This document shows, in pieces, positions 44,848 through 53,170 of a DNA stretch of 64,000 nucleotides (the stretch's first letter is position 1; each line of letters starts with the position of its first letter). The notes beneath the pieces were generated by a model. The model searched no databases, had not been told where the DNA came from, and saw nothing but the letters and a program-made list of their open reading frames with translations. The translations under genes were made by a program, and so were the position numbers. Origin of the DNA: Cytophagaceae bacterium UBA6715 (lineage in GTDB: Bacteria; Bacteroidota; Bacteroidia; Cytophagales; Spirosomataceae); assembly GCA_002454335.1 (NCBI GenBank), contig DKIP01000010.1:1-64000 (forward strand), in the 5' to 3' direction.

Positions 44848-46038
44848 TTACATGTATTCGGGAAAAATCAATTCCCTTAGTCCAAATACCATCACCTGAC
44901 CTTCCATCAAAATCAAATAGGCAAGTAAAGACAATTGATTCACTTGATAGGTCCGTCGAAATACTTGAAAAAAATAAAGCGCCCGAATAACAAAATAGGC
45001 GGTAATCAGATAAGAAATGTAGGTTAAATTGACGGGATACATGGGCCCCATGTAAACCGAAAATAAACTCAACAAGCCAAACAAAACAATAAAGAATTGA
45101 AGATTTGCTTGAATCGATTTAAAATAATGCGCCTCGGCGATGTGCGGCAAGCGAAATAAATTCGTGAATAATTTATATACGAAATACCGACTTACAAACA
45201 ATAAAAACCCCAACATAGTCCGCGAAAGAATAAATCCAATTGCAGGCAAAAAATGCTGCATATTTTCCTGAGATTCAAAAAAAGCATCCTTCGATTGATT
45301 TAACAAACCATTATAAAATGAAAAGCAAGCGGTGATCAAACTTAATAATCCAATGACCAACAGATTGGGGAATGCAAAGGCATTCTTGAGCAATACTTCT
45401 TCCTTAATTTCCCAATGTATCCAATCGGAGAACCGAAAATAAGCTGCAAAATATCGAGGAAAAGCAGCAAATAAAACGCCTAAGAAAAACAAAATGATAA
45501 TAAAGGCCGTACCAAAAAACTGATTGAATAAATAGGCATTTCTTTGCCTTAAATTCAACATGTCCGTAAAAGCAACATTAGCCTCCTCCGCTTTTCTTTC
45601 CAACAAAACAACTTTTGGAAGCCCCACCATGTTTGCGTGATAAAAACTCAAATACAAAGGGCCTGAAATCGGATAAACAGCTTGCAGACTATCAACCGAC
45701 CATCGATAGAGTTTGCCCTTACTCAAATGACTATGAAAGGTTCCTTGTATGAAAAGCACATAATCATCATCCATCTCCATCCGTAGGTACGTATGTGGAA
45801 ATTCAGTTAATGAAATCGCTAGCGACTTTGACTTGTAATTGTAGTGCTTCCCAGGAATGTATGGTAGAAACGTCTTTATATGAGGCTGATAGACAAGCCA
45901 AGCCTTGTCCAATGGTTGAACATGCTGCCATTTGTCTGCTTTCAATTTTAGCGAAAGCAATAAAAGAAATAATAAAAAAAATCTGCTAATCTTCCGCAAA
46001 GGAAAATGACTAGCAGATTTTGAACTAAAAGGAATCAT
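44848..46038 (-). CDS. DUF4271 integral membrane protein
   Basis: The protein has 396 residues. An N-terminal hydrophobic segment or signal is followed by an extracytoplasmic domain of about 140 residues and then six or seven membrane helices from about residue 170 to the end. The C-terminal half (LGFLLFVSRYFVYKLFTNLF, YISYLITAYFVIRALYFFQVF) fits DUF4271, a family often adjacent to hemD in Bacteroidota. Function is unknown. It lies 10 bp after sucD on the same strand, so it may be co-transcribed with it. Confidence 0.75.
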   Translation of the reverse strand: MIPFSSKSASHFPLRKISRFFLLFLLLLSLKLKADKWQHVQPLDKAWLVYQPHIKTFLPYIPGKHYNYKSKSLAISLTEFPHTYLRMEMDDDYVLFIQGTFHSHLSKGKLYRWSVDSLQAVYPISGPLYLSFYHANMVGLPKVVLLERKAEEANVAFTDMLNLRQRNAYLFNQFFGTAFIIILFFLGVLFAAFPRYFAAYFRFSDWIHWEIKEEVLLKNAFAFPNLLVIGLLSLITACFSFYNGLLNQSKDAFFESQENMQHFLPAIGFILSRTMLGFLLFVSRYFVYKLFTNLFRLPHIAEAHYFKSIQANLQFFIVLFGLLSLFSVYMGPMYPVNLTYISYLITAYFVIRALYFFQVFRRTYQVNQLSLLAYLILMEGQVMVFGLRELIFPEYM

Positions 46039-46048
46039 CCTTGTTGAA

Positions 46049-46927
46049 TTATTTTCCAGCTAATGCTTTGATCATCGTTTCGCCGATATCTGCTGGAGAG
46101 TAAACTACGTGAATACCACATTCTTGCATGATCTTCATTTTCGCTTCTGCTGTATCATCTGCACCACCGATGATAGCACCTGCGTGACCCATACGACGAC
46201 CTTTCGGTGCTGTTTGGCCTGCGATGAAACCTACAACAGGTTTACGATTTCCGTCTGCTTTGATCCAACGAGCTGCTTCCGCTTCCATGCCTCCACCAAT
46301 CTCACCGATCATCACGATACCTTCTGTTTCAGGATCGTTCATCAACAATTCAACAGCTTCTTTTGTCGTTGTTCCAATGATTGGATCTCCACCTATACCG
46401 ATCGCAGTTGTTTGACCTAAACCAGCTTTTGTCAATTGATCTACCGCTTCATACGTCAACGTACCCGACTTGGAAACGATACCTACACGACCTTTTTGGA
46501 AGATAAAGCCTGGCATGATACCAACTTTACATTCGTCAGCCGTCATAACACCTGGACAGTTTGGCCCAATCAAACGACAGTCATGATTTGCAATATATTC
46601 CTTTGCAACAATCATGTCTTTGGTAGGAATACCTTCTGTGATACAAATAATCACTTTGATACCTGCATCTGCAGCTTCCATAATCGCATCCGCAGCAAAT
46701 GCTGGCGGAACAAAAATAATCGACGTATCTGCACCTGTTTTCGCAACTGCATCTGCTACCGTGTTAAAAATAGGACGTTCTAAGTGAGTTCCTCCTCCTT
46801 TTCCTGGGGTCACCCCTCCTACCACTTGTGTACCATATGCAATCATTTGCTCTGCATGAAAGGTACCTTCAGTTCCTGTAAAACCTTGTACTATAATTTT
46901 CGAATTCTTGTTAACTAAAACACTCAT
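46049..46927 (-). CDS. sucD: Succinyl-CoA synthetase alpha subunit
   Basis: The protein has 292 residues. It has the CoA-binding start [33 protein letters not shown], and [20 protein letters not shown]. The active-site region GHAGAIIGG carries the histidine phosphorylated in catalysis. It converts succinyl-CoA to succinate with nucleotide formation in the TCA cycle. The beta subunit gene sucC is not adjacent; the next gene upstream is divergent recN. Confidence 0.96.
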   Translation of the reverse strand: MSVLVNKNSKIIVQGFTGTEGTFHAEQMIAYGTQVVGGVTPGKGGGTHLERPIFNTVADAVAKTGADTSIIFVPPAFAADAIMEAADAGIKVIICITEGIPTKDMIVAKEYIANHDCRLIGPNCPGVMTADECKVGIMPGFIFQKGRVGIVSKSGTLTYEAVDQLTKAGLGQTTAIGIGGDPIIGTTTKEAVELLMNDPETEGIVMIGEIGGGMEAEAARWIKADGNRKPVVGFIAGQTAPKGRRMGHAGAIIGGADDTAEAKMKIMQECGIHVVYSPADIGETMIKALAGK

Positions 46928-46965
46928 TTCGTAGGGGTTAAATAAACGTAGGCGTAAAATTTTTC

Positions 46966-46973
46966 CAAAGGTA
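46966..46973 (-). promoter_or_regulatory. Probable -7 box for sucD
   Basis: TACCTTTG on the minus strand matches TAnnTTTG, 39 bp before the sucD start. The -33 region is not consensus. Confidence 0.4.
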
Positions 46974-47020
46974 CAAATTATTGATAATATTCATCGAAAT
47001 CCTTTAATCGGATGAAATAA

Positions 47021-47053
47021 AAATTCGAACAGATTTTTTTATGTAAATTCGAA
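47021..47053. repeat. Paired AAATTCGAA repeats upstream of recN
   Basis: AAATTCGAA occurs at 47021-47029 and 47045-47053, 24 bp apart. Each contains the palindrome TTCGAA. They lie 16-48 bp before the recN start and could be a regulator site, for example of a damage response. Confidence 0.45.
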
Positions 47054-47068
47054 TTCCAATTTAATCCC

Positions 47069-48736
47069 ATGCTCAAACATTTACACATACAGAACTACGC
47101 ACTCATTGACTCTGTCAATTTGAGCCTTTCTGATGGCTTGAGCGTCATTACCGGAGAAACCGGGGCCGGAAAATCCATTCTATTAGGTGCCATAGCCTTA
47201 TTGATGGGTGCCCGTGCCGACGGGAAATCGCTTTTCGATCCCGAAAAAAAATGCATCATCGAAGGAAGTTTTTCTTTAGCAAACTATCCTCATATTCGAG
47301 AACTCTTTGAAGAAGAAGGCTTGGACTTCGAAGATCCTTGCATTATTCGTCGGGAAATTAACCCCCAAGGAAAATCACGAACCTTTGTCAATGACAGCCC
47401 GGTAACCTTGGATTCCTTGCGGAAAATCGGCCAAGAATTAATTGACATACATTCACAGCAAGATACATGGTGGATGTCGCATGCAGACTTTAGCCTGGAA
47501 TTCGTGGACAGTTTTGCCCAAAACCAAGTCCTCAAAAACGAATATTCCCAAGCCTTTCAAGCATACGCACAAGCTCAAGCGCGCGTTGAGGACTTAATCA
47601 AACAAGCCGCATCTGGGATGCAGGGGCTTGATTTTATGCAATTCCAATTTCAAGAACTAGAAACGGCCCAATTACATAGCGATGAATATGAAGGCTTGGA
47701 AATTGCGGTAGAAAAAGGTGAAAATGCAGAGCAAATTCACGAAAAATTAGCAGGATTAGCTAACCTAATGAGTTTAGATGAGCTATCGATTGGCCAACAA
47801 ATGCGTATGGCACTGCAGCAAATGCAGGCCTTAAGCAAATGGGACCCCACCTATGAGGCTTGGAAGGCACGATTGGATAGTATCTGGATTGAACTTAAAG
47901 ACCTAAGCAATGAAATCGAACGAGAAGCTGAGGATTTTCAATCCGATCCAGCGAGCTTACAACGTCAACAGCAACGTTTGGATTTACTAAATCGACTATT
48001 ACAAAAATATCAAGTAGCTGATATTACCTCCCTCATTGAATTGCGCAATCAATTGGACGATCAAATTGCAAGCTTTGCTAACATGGATGAATCGATTGCC
48101 AAGGCAAAAGATCAGTTAGCAAAAGCACAAGATCAGGCAGAAAAAGCCGCAGCCCAACTTAGCAAAAGCAGGAATCAGGTTTTAGATTCAATTGTCTTGC
48201 AGCTAACAAATTCGCTGGCTGCTTTGGGAATTCCCAATGCAACATTGGCCTGGGAAAATACTCAACGCGAAATGCGTTCAAACGGAATTGATAAAATCCA
48301 ATTGTTATTTTCCGCCAATAAAGGCCTAAGTCCAAAACCTTTTAAACAAGTTGCATCTGGTGGTGAATTAAGTCGTTTGATGCTTTCGATCAAACATTTA
48401 TTAGCACAGAAACGCGCATTACCTACCTTAATTTTAGATGAGATTGACACGGGTGTTTCAGGGGAAATTGCGATTAAAATTGGTCAGATGTTGTCCCAAA
48501 TGAGTCAAGGACACCAGCTCATTGCAATCACCCATTTACCTCAAATTGCTGCAGCCGGTACGACACATTGGTATGTTTACAAAGATCACGCGGGGGAAAA
48601 AACGGTTTCAAGTCTAAGAGAATTGAAAGGGGAAGAGCGCGTGGATGAAATCGCTAAGATGATCGGAGGCCAAGATGGCTATGTCGAACTAAAAGATAAT
48701 GTCAGAAAATTAATTCAAGCAAATCATGTTGAATAA
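47069..48736 (+). CDS. recN: DNA repair protein RecN
   Basis: The protein has 555 residues with SMC-like layout. Walker A GETGAGKSILL is near residues 29-39. A central coiled-coil region spans about 160-390 (for example AKAQDQAEKAAAQLSKSRNQ). The ABC signature ASGGELSRLMLSIK lies near 428 and Walker B LPTLILDEIDTGVSGE near 450. RecN tethers and protects broken DNA ends in double-strand break repair. Its end overlaps the following lipoprotein gene by 11 bp. Confidence 0.96.
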   Translation: MLKHLHIQNYALIDSVNLSLSDGLSVITGETGAGKSILLGAIALLMGARADGKSLFDPEKKCIIEGSFSLANYPHIRELFEEEGLDFEDPCIIRREINPQGKSRTFVNDSPVTLDSLRKIGQELIDIHSQQDTWWMSHADFSLEFVDSFAQNQVLKNEYSQAFQAYAQAQARVEDLIKQAASGMQGLDFMQFQFQELETAQLHSDEYEGLEIAVEKGENAEQIHEKLAGLANLMSLDELSIGQQMRMALQQMQALSKWDPTYEAWKARLDSIWIELKDLSNEIEREAEDFQSDPASLQRQQQRLDLLNRLLQKYQVADITSLIELRNQLDDQIASFANMDESIAKAKDQLAKAQDQAEKAAAQLSKSRNQVLDSIVLQLTNSLAALGIPNATLAWENTQREMRSNGIDKIQLLFSANKGLSPKPFKQVASGGELSRLMLSIKHLLAQKRALPTLILDEIDTGVSGEIAIKIGQMLSQMSQGHQLIAITHLPQIAAAGTTHWYVYKDHAGEKTVSSLRELKGEERVDEIAKMIGGQDGYVELKDNVRKLIQANHVE

Positions 48737-49115
48737 GCTATTCATATTTGGAGTCATATTGTGTCTTGTTTCCTGTTCTCAGGCTGAAGAAAAATTAAGC
48801 GAGGAATTACAGAGAAAAGTATTGGGCTTACATGATGAGTTAATGCCTAAGACAGAGGAAATTGTTTCATTACAATCACAACTGGATAGCCTGTCCACAG
48901 GCAAGGATTCTGTTCATGTCAACAAACTGAAAAAGGCATTAGCTAAATCAGATCAAGCCATGATGGATTGGATGCATCAATTCTCGATCGACAGCCTAGC
49001 TAAGATGGATGTCAAAGCTAAAGTCGAATATTTAGGCAAGCAATACAATCAATTAAAGGATTTACAAAAACTAACAGATTCAACCCTACATGCAGCTAAA
49101 GCCTATCGCCCTTAA
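48726..49115 (+). CDS. Small lipoprotein of unknown function
   Basis: The protein has 129 residues with a lipoprotein signal ending LVSC (Cys17). The mature part is charged and almost entirely helical, probably coiled coil (ELQRKVLGLHDELMPKTEEI, VEYLGKQYNQLKDLQKLTDS). I cannot assign a named family with confidence. It overlaps recN by 11 bp and the SCO gene by 26 bp, so it is translated as part of one run. Confidence 0.75.
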   Translation: MLNKLFIFGVILCLVSCSQAEEKLSEELQRKVLGLHDELMPKTEEIVSLQSQLDSLSTGKDSVHVNKLKKALAKSDQAMMDWMHQFSIDSLAKMDVKAKVEYLGKQYNQLKDLQKLTDSTLHAAKAYRP

Positions 49116-49719
49116 TGTTTTAGTAGTTTTAAGCTTAATCATAGCAAGCTGCCAAGAAAAGAAATCTTTGCCTTTTTTAGGACCTAAGGACACACACCTT
49201 ATTGATGGAAAAGTGGATACAATCTACCATCAAATTCCACCGTTTCGTTTTTTGAATCAGGATTCCACATGGGTTAGCGAAAAGGATTTGTCAGGTAAAA
49301 TTTACGTAGCCGATTTCTTTTTTACTTCCTGTCCGACCATTTGCCCCAAAATGAAAACGCAACTATTAAGAATATATGAACGTTACGCATCAAATGATCA
49401 GATACGCATACTTTCGCACAGCATTGACCCTACTTTTGATACGCCAATCGTCTTGAAACAATACGCAGAACGTCTACAAGTCAAAGCGCCCCGCTGGAAT
49501 ATGTTGACCGGCGATAAAGCAGCTATCTATAAGTTGGGCGAAAAATCTTACATGGTAACTGCCCAAGAAGACAAAAACGAAGCAGGTGGTTTTGTCCATA
49601 GTGGAGCCTTTATATTGGTAGATAAAAACCGACATGTTCGTGGTATCTATGACGGTACACAAGAAACAGAAGTCAATCATTTGATTGAAGACATTGAAAT
49701 CCTTTTACAAGAAAAATAA
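49090..49719 (+). CDS. SCO1/SenC family lipoprotein
   Basis: The protein has 209 residues with a lipobox IASC. The thioredoxin-like domain has the copper-binding pair in FTSCPTICPKM (about residues 81 and 85), SHSIDPTFDTP, and the distal histidine in GGFVHSGAFILVD. SCO proteins deliver copper to the CuA site of cytochrome oxidase or act as thiol reductases in the periplasm. The next gene encodes a cytochrome c, which supports a respiratory role. It starts inside the preceding lipoprotein gene. Confidence 0.92.
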   Translation: MQLKPIALNVLVVLSLIIASCQEKKSLPFLGPKDTHLIDGKVDTIYHQIPPFRFLNQDSTWVSEKDLSGKIYVADFFFTSCPTICPKMKTQLLRIYERYASNDQIRILSHSIDPTFDTPIVLKQYAERLQVKAPRWNMLTGDKAAIYKLGEKSYMVTAQEDKNEAGGFVHSGAFILVDKNRHVRGIYDGTQETEVNHLIEDIEILLQEK

Positions 49720-50126
49720 TGAAGTCGATTCTATTTATCAGCCTAGTTGTATTGTTCGCATCTTGCCAAAGCAAAGAGGAAATCATGTACCAACAATACG
49801 TCGTAGAAGGGAGATCAATCTATGAAAAAAACTGTGCGAATTGTCATCAAAGTAATGGAAGCGGATTACGCGATTTATATCCAGCATTAGCTAAAACGGA
49901 TCTTTGGAAAAGAGTAAATGCACAACAACTCGTTTGCATCATCAAGCAAGGACAAAAGGGCGAAATTAAGGTGAATGGAAAGTCCTACTCAGGATATATG
50001 CCAGCGAACACGAAACTAGAGGCGATCGATATTGCCGAACTTGTAACATTTATGAAAGACAACTGGGGAGATAAAAAAATCTATACGTTTGATGAGGCAC
50101 GAACTGCCTTAAAAAATTGTCCCTAA
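49719..50126 (+). CDS. Lipid-anchored c-type cytochrome
   Basis: The protein has 135 residues with a lipobox FASC (Cys16). The heme site CANCH is at residues 39-43 and the probable axial methionine in SGYMPA lies about 55 residues later, the normal small class I cytochrome spacing. It likely carries electrons in the periplasm, anchored by lipid. It shares one base with the SCO stop (TAATG). Its stop overlaps that of convergent lptC by 4 bp. Confidence 0.92.
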   Translation: MKSILFISLVVLFASCQSKEEIMYQQYVVEGRSIYEKNCANCHQSNGSGLRDLYPALAKTDLWKRVNAQQLVCIIKQGQKGEIKVNGKSYSGYMPANTKLEAIDIAELVTFMKDNWGDKKIYTFDEARTALKNCP

Positions 50127-50668
50127 TTTGTTGGCAATTCATCCACCGTTAAGACCGAATTACTAACTCGGCGTAAAGAGTAGGTGGAAAAATCCTGCGC
50201 GGCATCAAAACCCACGCCATGTACGATGTCAGTTCGAGTTTTAATCGAAACAGGCTTAGTGGTAAATATCCGCTTTTCATCGGGCAGCCAAGTAAACTCA
50301 TCCGTTTTCATGACCTCCCCTTTCAGCACATTGTTAATGACCACATGCCCCATCAATTTATAGGAATTATCTGTACGGAAGAAGTGTGCAGAGTCTCCAC
50401 GAATTTGCGAGCTAACATTTCCCAACTTATCATAAAACCAGAGCTTCATTTCTTTGGGATAAATTCGATCCTCCGTTGGTGATGTAATTTGTTGGTCTGT
50501 AATCATGTGCACGACTGTCCGGCCAGAATCAGAATAAACCATATCTATCCCTAAAAGCTCCGATTTAGGTCCGCGATAGACACGTTTATCCTCGGCTGGC
50601 TCTTTTTGACAAGACCAATAAAAAAGAGAAATCACCACAAATAGCAGGAATCTCAAGCAAGCAAACAT
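50123..50668 (-). CDS. lptC: LPS export periplasmic protein LptC
   Basis: The protein has 181 residues from the ATG at 50668, which lies just after the upstream stop and opens a membrane-anchor or lipoprotein segment ending FYWSC. An earlier in-frame ATG at 50707 would overlap the neighbour. The body is the LptC/OstA-like beta-jellyroll (IDMVYSDSGRTVVHMITDQQ, FYDKLGNVSSQIRGDSAHFF, GHVVINNVLKGEVMKTDEFT). LptC passes lipopolysaccharide from LptBFG to LptA. It is 4 bp after the outer-membrane protein gene. Confidence 0.85.
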   Translation of the reverse strand: MFACLRFLLFVVISLFYWSCQKEPAEDKRVYRGPKSELLGIDMVYSDSGRTVVHMITDQQITSPTEDRIYPKEMKLWFYDKLGNVSSQIRGDSAHFFRTDNSYKLMGHVVINNVLKGEVMKTDEFTWLPDEKRIFTTKPVSIKTRTDIVHGVGFDAAQDFSTYSLRRVSNSVLTVDELPTN

Positions 50669-50672
50669 GGGA

Positions 50673-51986
50673 TTAATCAATTTTAACTTTACGGAACCAG
50701 ATGTCACCTAATGTTAATCCAATCACCAAGCGATGGTATTGTTCTTCTAACATATTATCTGCTAAAGTTCCACGTTTACCCAATTGATAAGAGACATTAA
50801 TATAGTTCAAGAAATTACGCAAAGGCAATGCAACACCAAAAGAAACACTTTGATCTTTTGCATACTTTCCATTACCTGCAAAATCATATGGTGTTAGCGT
50901 TTGGGTGACACCTACGCGATAAGTAACGCGTTTAAAGAAATTCGAAATCGATTCGAAATCTGGTGTATATTCAGCGCCAATTGAAACTTGTTGGCTTACA
51001 GGCAACACAGTACTTCGGCCTAAATTATTGTCTACTTTCGACCAATCCGTCCGTACATAATCCACGCCTACCATCCAATGTGCTAATCGCTCAACACTCA
51101 AACCAACCCGAGAAGAAACTGGTAACTGCTGAGTCAACGATTGCGATTTTGCCAATGTATCAGAATTTATAACATTCAGTCCGCCTAAATCATATGTCAC
51201 AAAGCGCTTTAACACGGTTGAATTCAATGTTGGGCTTAAATCCATCGTAGCTCCTAAATTCATCACAATATCATCTTTTAACACTTTTCGCCATGCAGCC
51301 CCTGCTTTAAATGTGAAGTCATTGTAATGTGTTTGGTTTTCTAACTGAACTTTGTAATACTGTCCATCTGAAAGATTTTGTGTACCCACATTACGATTCA
51401 CTGCACCGAACAAAAATCCAATTTCTAGACCGAGATAGAATTCCTTCCCAATCCGCACGCCGTTCGATATCGATAATTTACTAACACCACCATCTCCTTT
51501 GTAAGAATACAATAAACTATCGACACCTAAGACGTTTAGGCGACGATATGAACGTGTTTCATAATTAACAGACGAATAAGGACGCACACCAAAAGACATG
51601 GTCCAACGATTAGGAATGACTGGGACGGTAAGATTCACCGACTGGTAATTGCCCCCTAAAACTTGTTGGCGCTGGCGGTAATCTTGCATGTTTTTCAATT
51701 CGACATTAACACCCGCTTCGAACATGGTGTAATGATTTCGTACCAAAAGCGCAGGGTTAATTTGATTTGTATAAATACCATTGGAATTTGAAACACCAAT
51801 ACCACCCATCATGGAATTAGAAGGTGTTTCCGGCGTGTATAATTCACCCATACCTATGTAGGAAAGAGGCGAATTAACGATCGTTTGTGCGTTTGCACTT
51901 GACAACCCAGCAACAAAAATAACGAGCAAAAGCCCAAACGATGCTAAAACCTTTTTATTCAAATGAGTCAATTGATTGTAAATCAT
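50673..51986 (-). CDS. Outer-membrane beta-barrel protein, function unknown
   Basis: From the ATG at 51986 the protein is 437 residues with a normal signal peptide ending SSANAQT. An in-frame ATG at 52046 would lengthen the N-terminus by 20 residues and give an oddly long leader. The rest is beta-rich with alternating aromatic residues (LTVPVIPNRWTMSFGVRPYS, VSFGVALPLRNFLNYINVSY) and resembles FadL-like Bacteroidota barrels. The start SPLSYIGMGELYTPETPSNS is seen in a family often beside lptC. A link to envelope lipid handling is plausible but unproven. Confidence 0.75.
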   Translation of the reverse strand: MIYNQLTHLNKKVLASFGLLLVIFVAGLSSANAQTIVNSPLSYIGMGELYTPETPSNSMMGGIGVSNSNGIYTNQINPALLVRNHYTMFEAGVNVELKNMQDYRQRQQVLGGNYQSVNLTVPVIPNRWTMSFGVRPYSSVNYETRSYRRLNVLGVDSLLYSYKGDGGVSKLSISNGVRIGKEFYLGLEIGFLFGAVNRNVGTQNLSDGQYYKVQLENQTHYNDFTFKAGAAWRKVLKDDIVMNLGATMDLSPTLNSTVLKRFVTYDLGGLNVINSDTLAKSQSLTQQLPVSSRVGLSVERLAHWMVGVDYVRTDWSKVDNNLGRSTVLPVSQQVSIGAEYTPDFESISNFFKRVTYRVGVTQTLTPYDFAGNGKYAKDQSVSFGVALPLRNFLNYINVSYQLGKRGTLADNMLEEQYHRLVIGLTLGDIWFRKVKID

Positions 51987-52065
51987 GCGGTTAAAATTCC
52001 TCCCTTTTATATCTTTCAAGTCTGCAAAGGTCGTAATTTTTTTCATAATCGAGTAAGATATTAGC

Positions 52066-52073
52066 TATATTTG
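52066..52073 (+). promoter_or_regulatory. Probable -7 box for mscS
   Basis: TATATTTG matches TAnnTTTG, 24 bp before the start codon, in the only gap before this divergent gene. The -33 position reads TTCA. Confidence 0.45.
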
Positions 52074-52096
52074 AAATCATAATTTGAGAATCCTGC

Positions 52097-53170
52097 ATGG
52101 AGCACTTAAGCAATTGGTATTTTTTAGAAAACTCAGCGATTGATTTACTTTTATTCGCCACCATTCTCGTCATTGGTTTAGTATTCAAGCGCCTTATTTC
52201 CAATTTCTTTTCTAAAATCGTATTGCGATTTTTCCCCGATTCGTCTATTACTATTCAAGACTGCGTTCATCTATTGAGAAAGCCTTTTGAATTATTAGTT
52301 TTTTGGATATTCCTTTACCTAGCCGCTCAAAACCTACATATCCCTGAATCTTGGCATTGGGTTTCAATTGAGAATTTTGGCATTCGCTATTTAATGTCCA
52401 AATCATTTGAAACTACCATTATAATTACAACGACCTGGGTCATCATTCGTCTAATGAAAGTGGTTATTTTAGTTGCGCAAGTCAAATGGCAAGGAATCGA
52501 GCAAAAATCCAAGCAGCAATTCATTCCCTTTTTAAACGACCTTTCGCTCGTTTTTATTATCGCAGGATGTGCATTTGTTTTGTTAGGTCGTGTTTTTGAA
52601 GTGGATGTTGTGGCATTGATCACAGGATTAGGACTTGGGGGGTTAGCATTGGCATTAGCAGCTCGCGAGACACTTGAAAATCTGTTCGCCTCATTTACGA
52701 TTTTCTTAGACTTACCCTTCGTCGTGGGTGATAGTATACAAGTTGGGGCCATCACAGGCGACATCGAAAAGATAGGTTTCAGAAGTACACGGCTTCGTGG
52801 GAATGATGGCAACCTTATTGTCATACCCAATCGATTATTAACATCGCAATCCTTAGAAAACTTAAGTGAACGAGATTACCGCCGGGCGAAATTCATCCTG
52901 ACTTGCGACTTAAATACGAGTCCCGAACAAATCAATGCCGCTATTCAATTAATTACCTCAGGCATCATACAAGAGGATTTATGTAGAAAAAAAGAACCTA
53001 AGGTTGTCTTTGAAGGCTTTGGCCCATATTCGTTGGATATATCCGTGATGTTTTTTGTGGAGACGAAGGATTTAGCTGTATACCAACAAATCAAGCAACG
53101 AATCAATATGCAAATATTGGAGATCCTTAACCAAGTAAAAATCACCTTAGCAAGTAGCGTAAGCGCATGA
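52097..53170 (+). CDS. MscS-family mechanosensitive ion channel
   Basis: The protein has 357 residues. About four membrane helices precede the pore-lining helix with its small-residue pattern GLGLGGLALALAARETLENL. The beta domain follows (PFVVGDSIQVGAITGDIEKI, STRLRGNDGNLIVIPNRLL). Such channels open under membrane tension and protect cells from osmotic downshock. Its stop overlaps the next start by 4 bp (ATGA), coupling it to a membrane protein gene. Confidence 0.92.
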   Translation: MEHLSNWYFLENSAIDLLLFATILVIGLVFKRLISNFFSKIVLRFFPDSSITIQDCVHLLRKPFELLVFWIFLYLAAQNLHIPESWHWVSIENFGIRYLMSKSFETTIIITTTWVIIRLMKVVILVAQVKWQGIEQKSKQQFIPFLNDLSLVFIIAGCAFVLLGRVFEVDVVALITGLGLGGLALALAARETLENLFASFTIFLDLPFVVGDSIQVGAITGDIEKIGFRSTRLRGNDGNLIVIPNRLLTSQSLENLSERDYRRAKFILTCDLNTSPEQINAAIQLITSGIIQEDLCRKKEPKVVFEGFGPYSLDISVMFFVETKDLAVYQQIKQRINMQILEILNQVKITLASSVSA

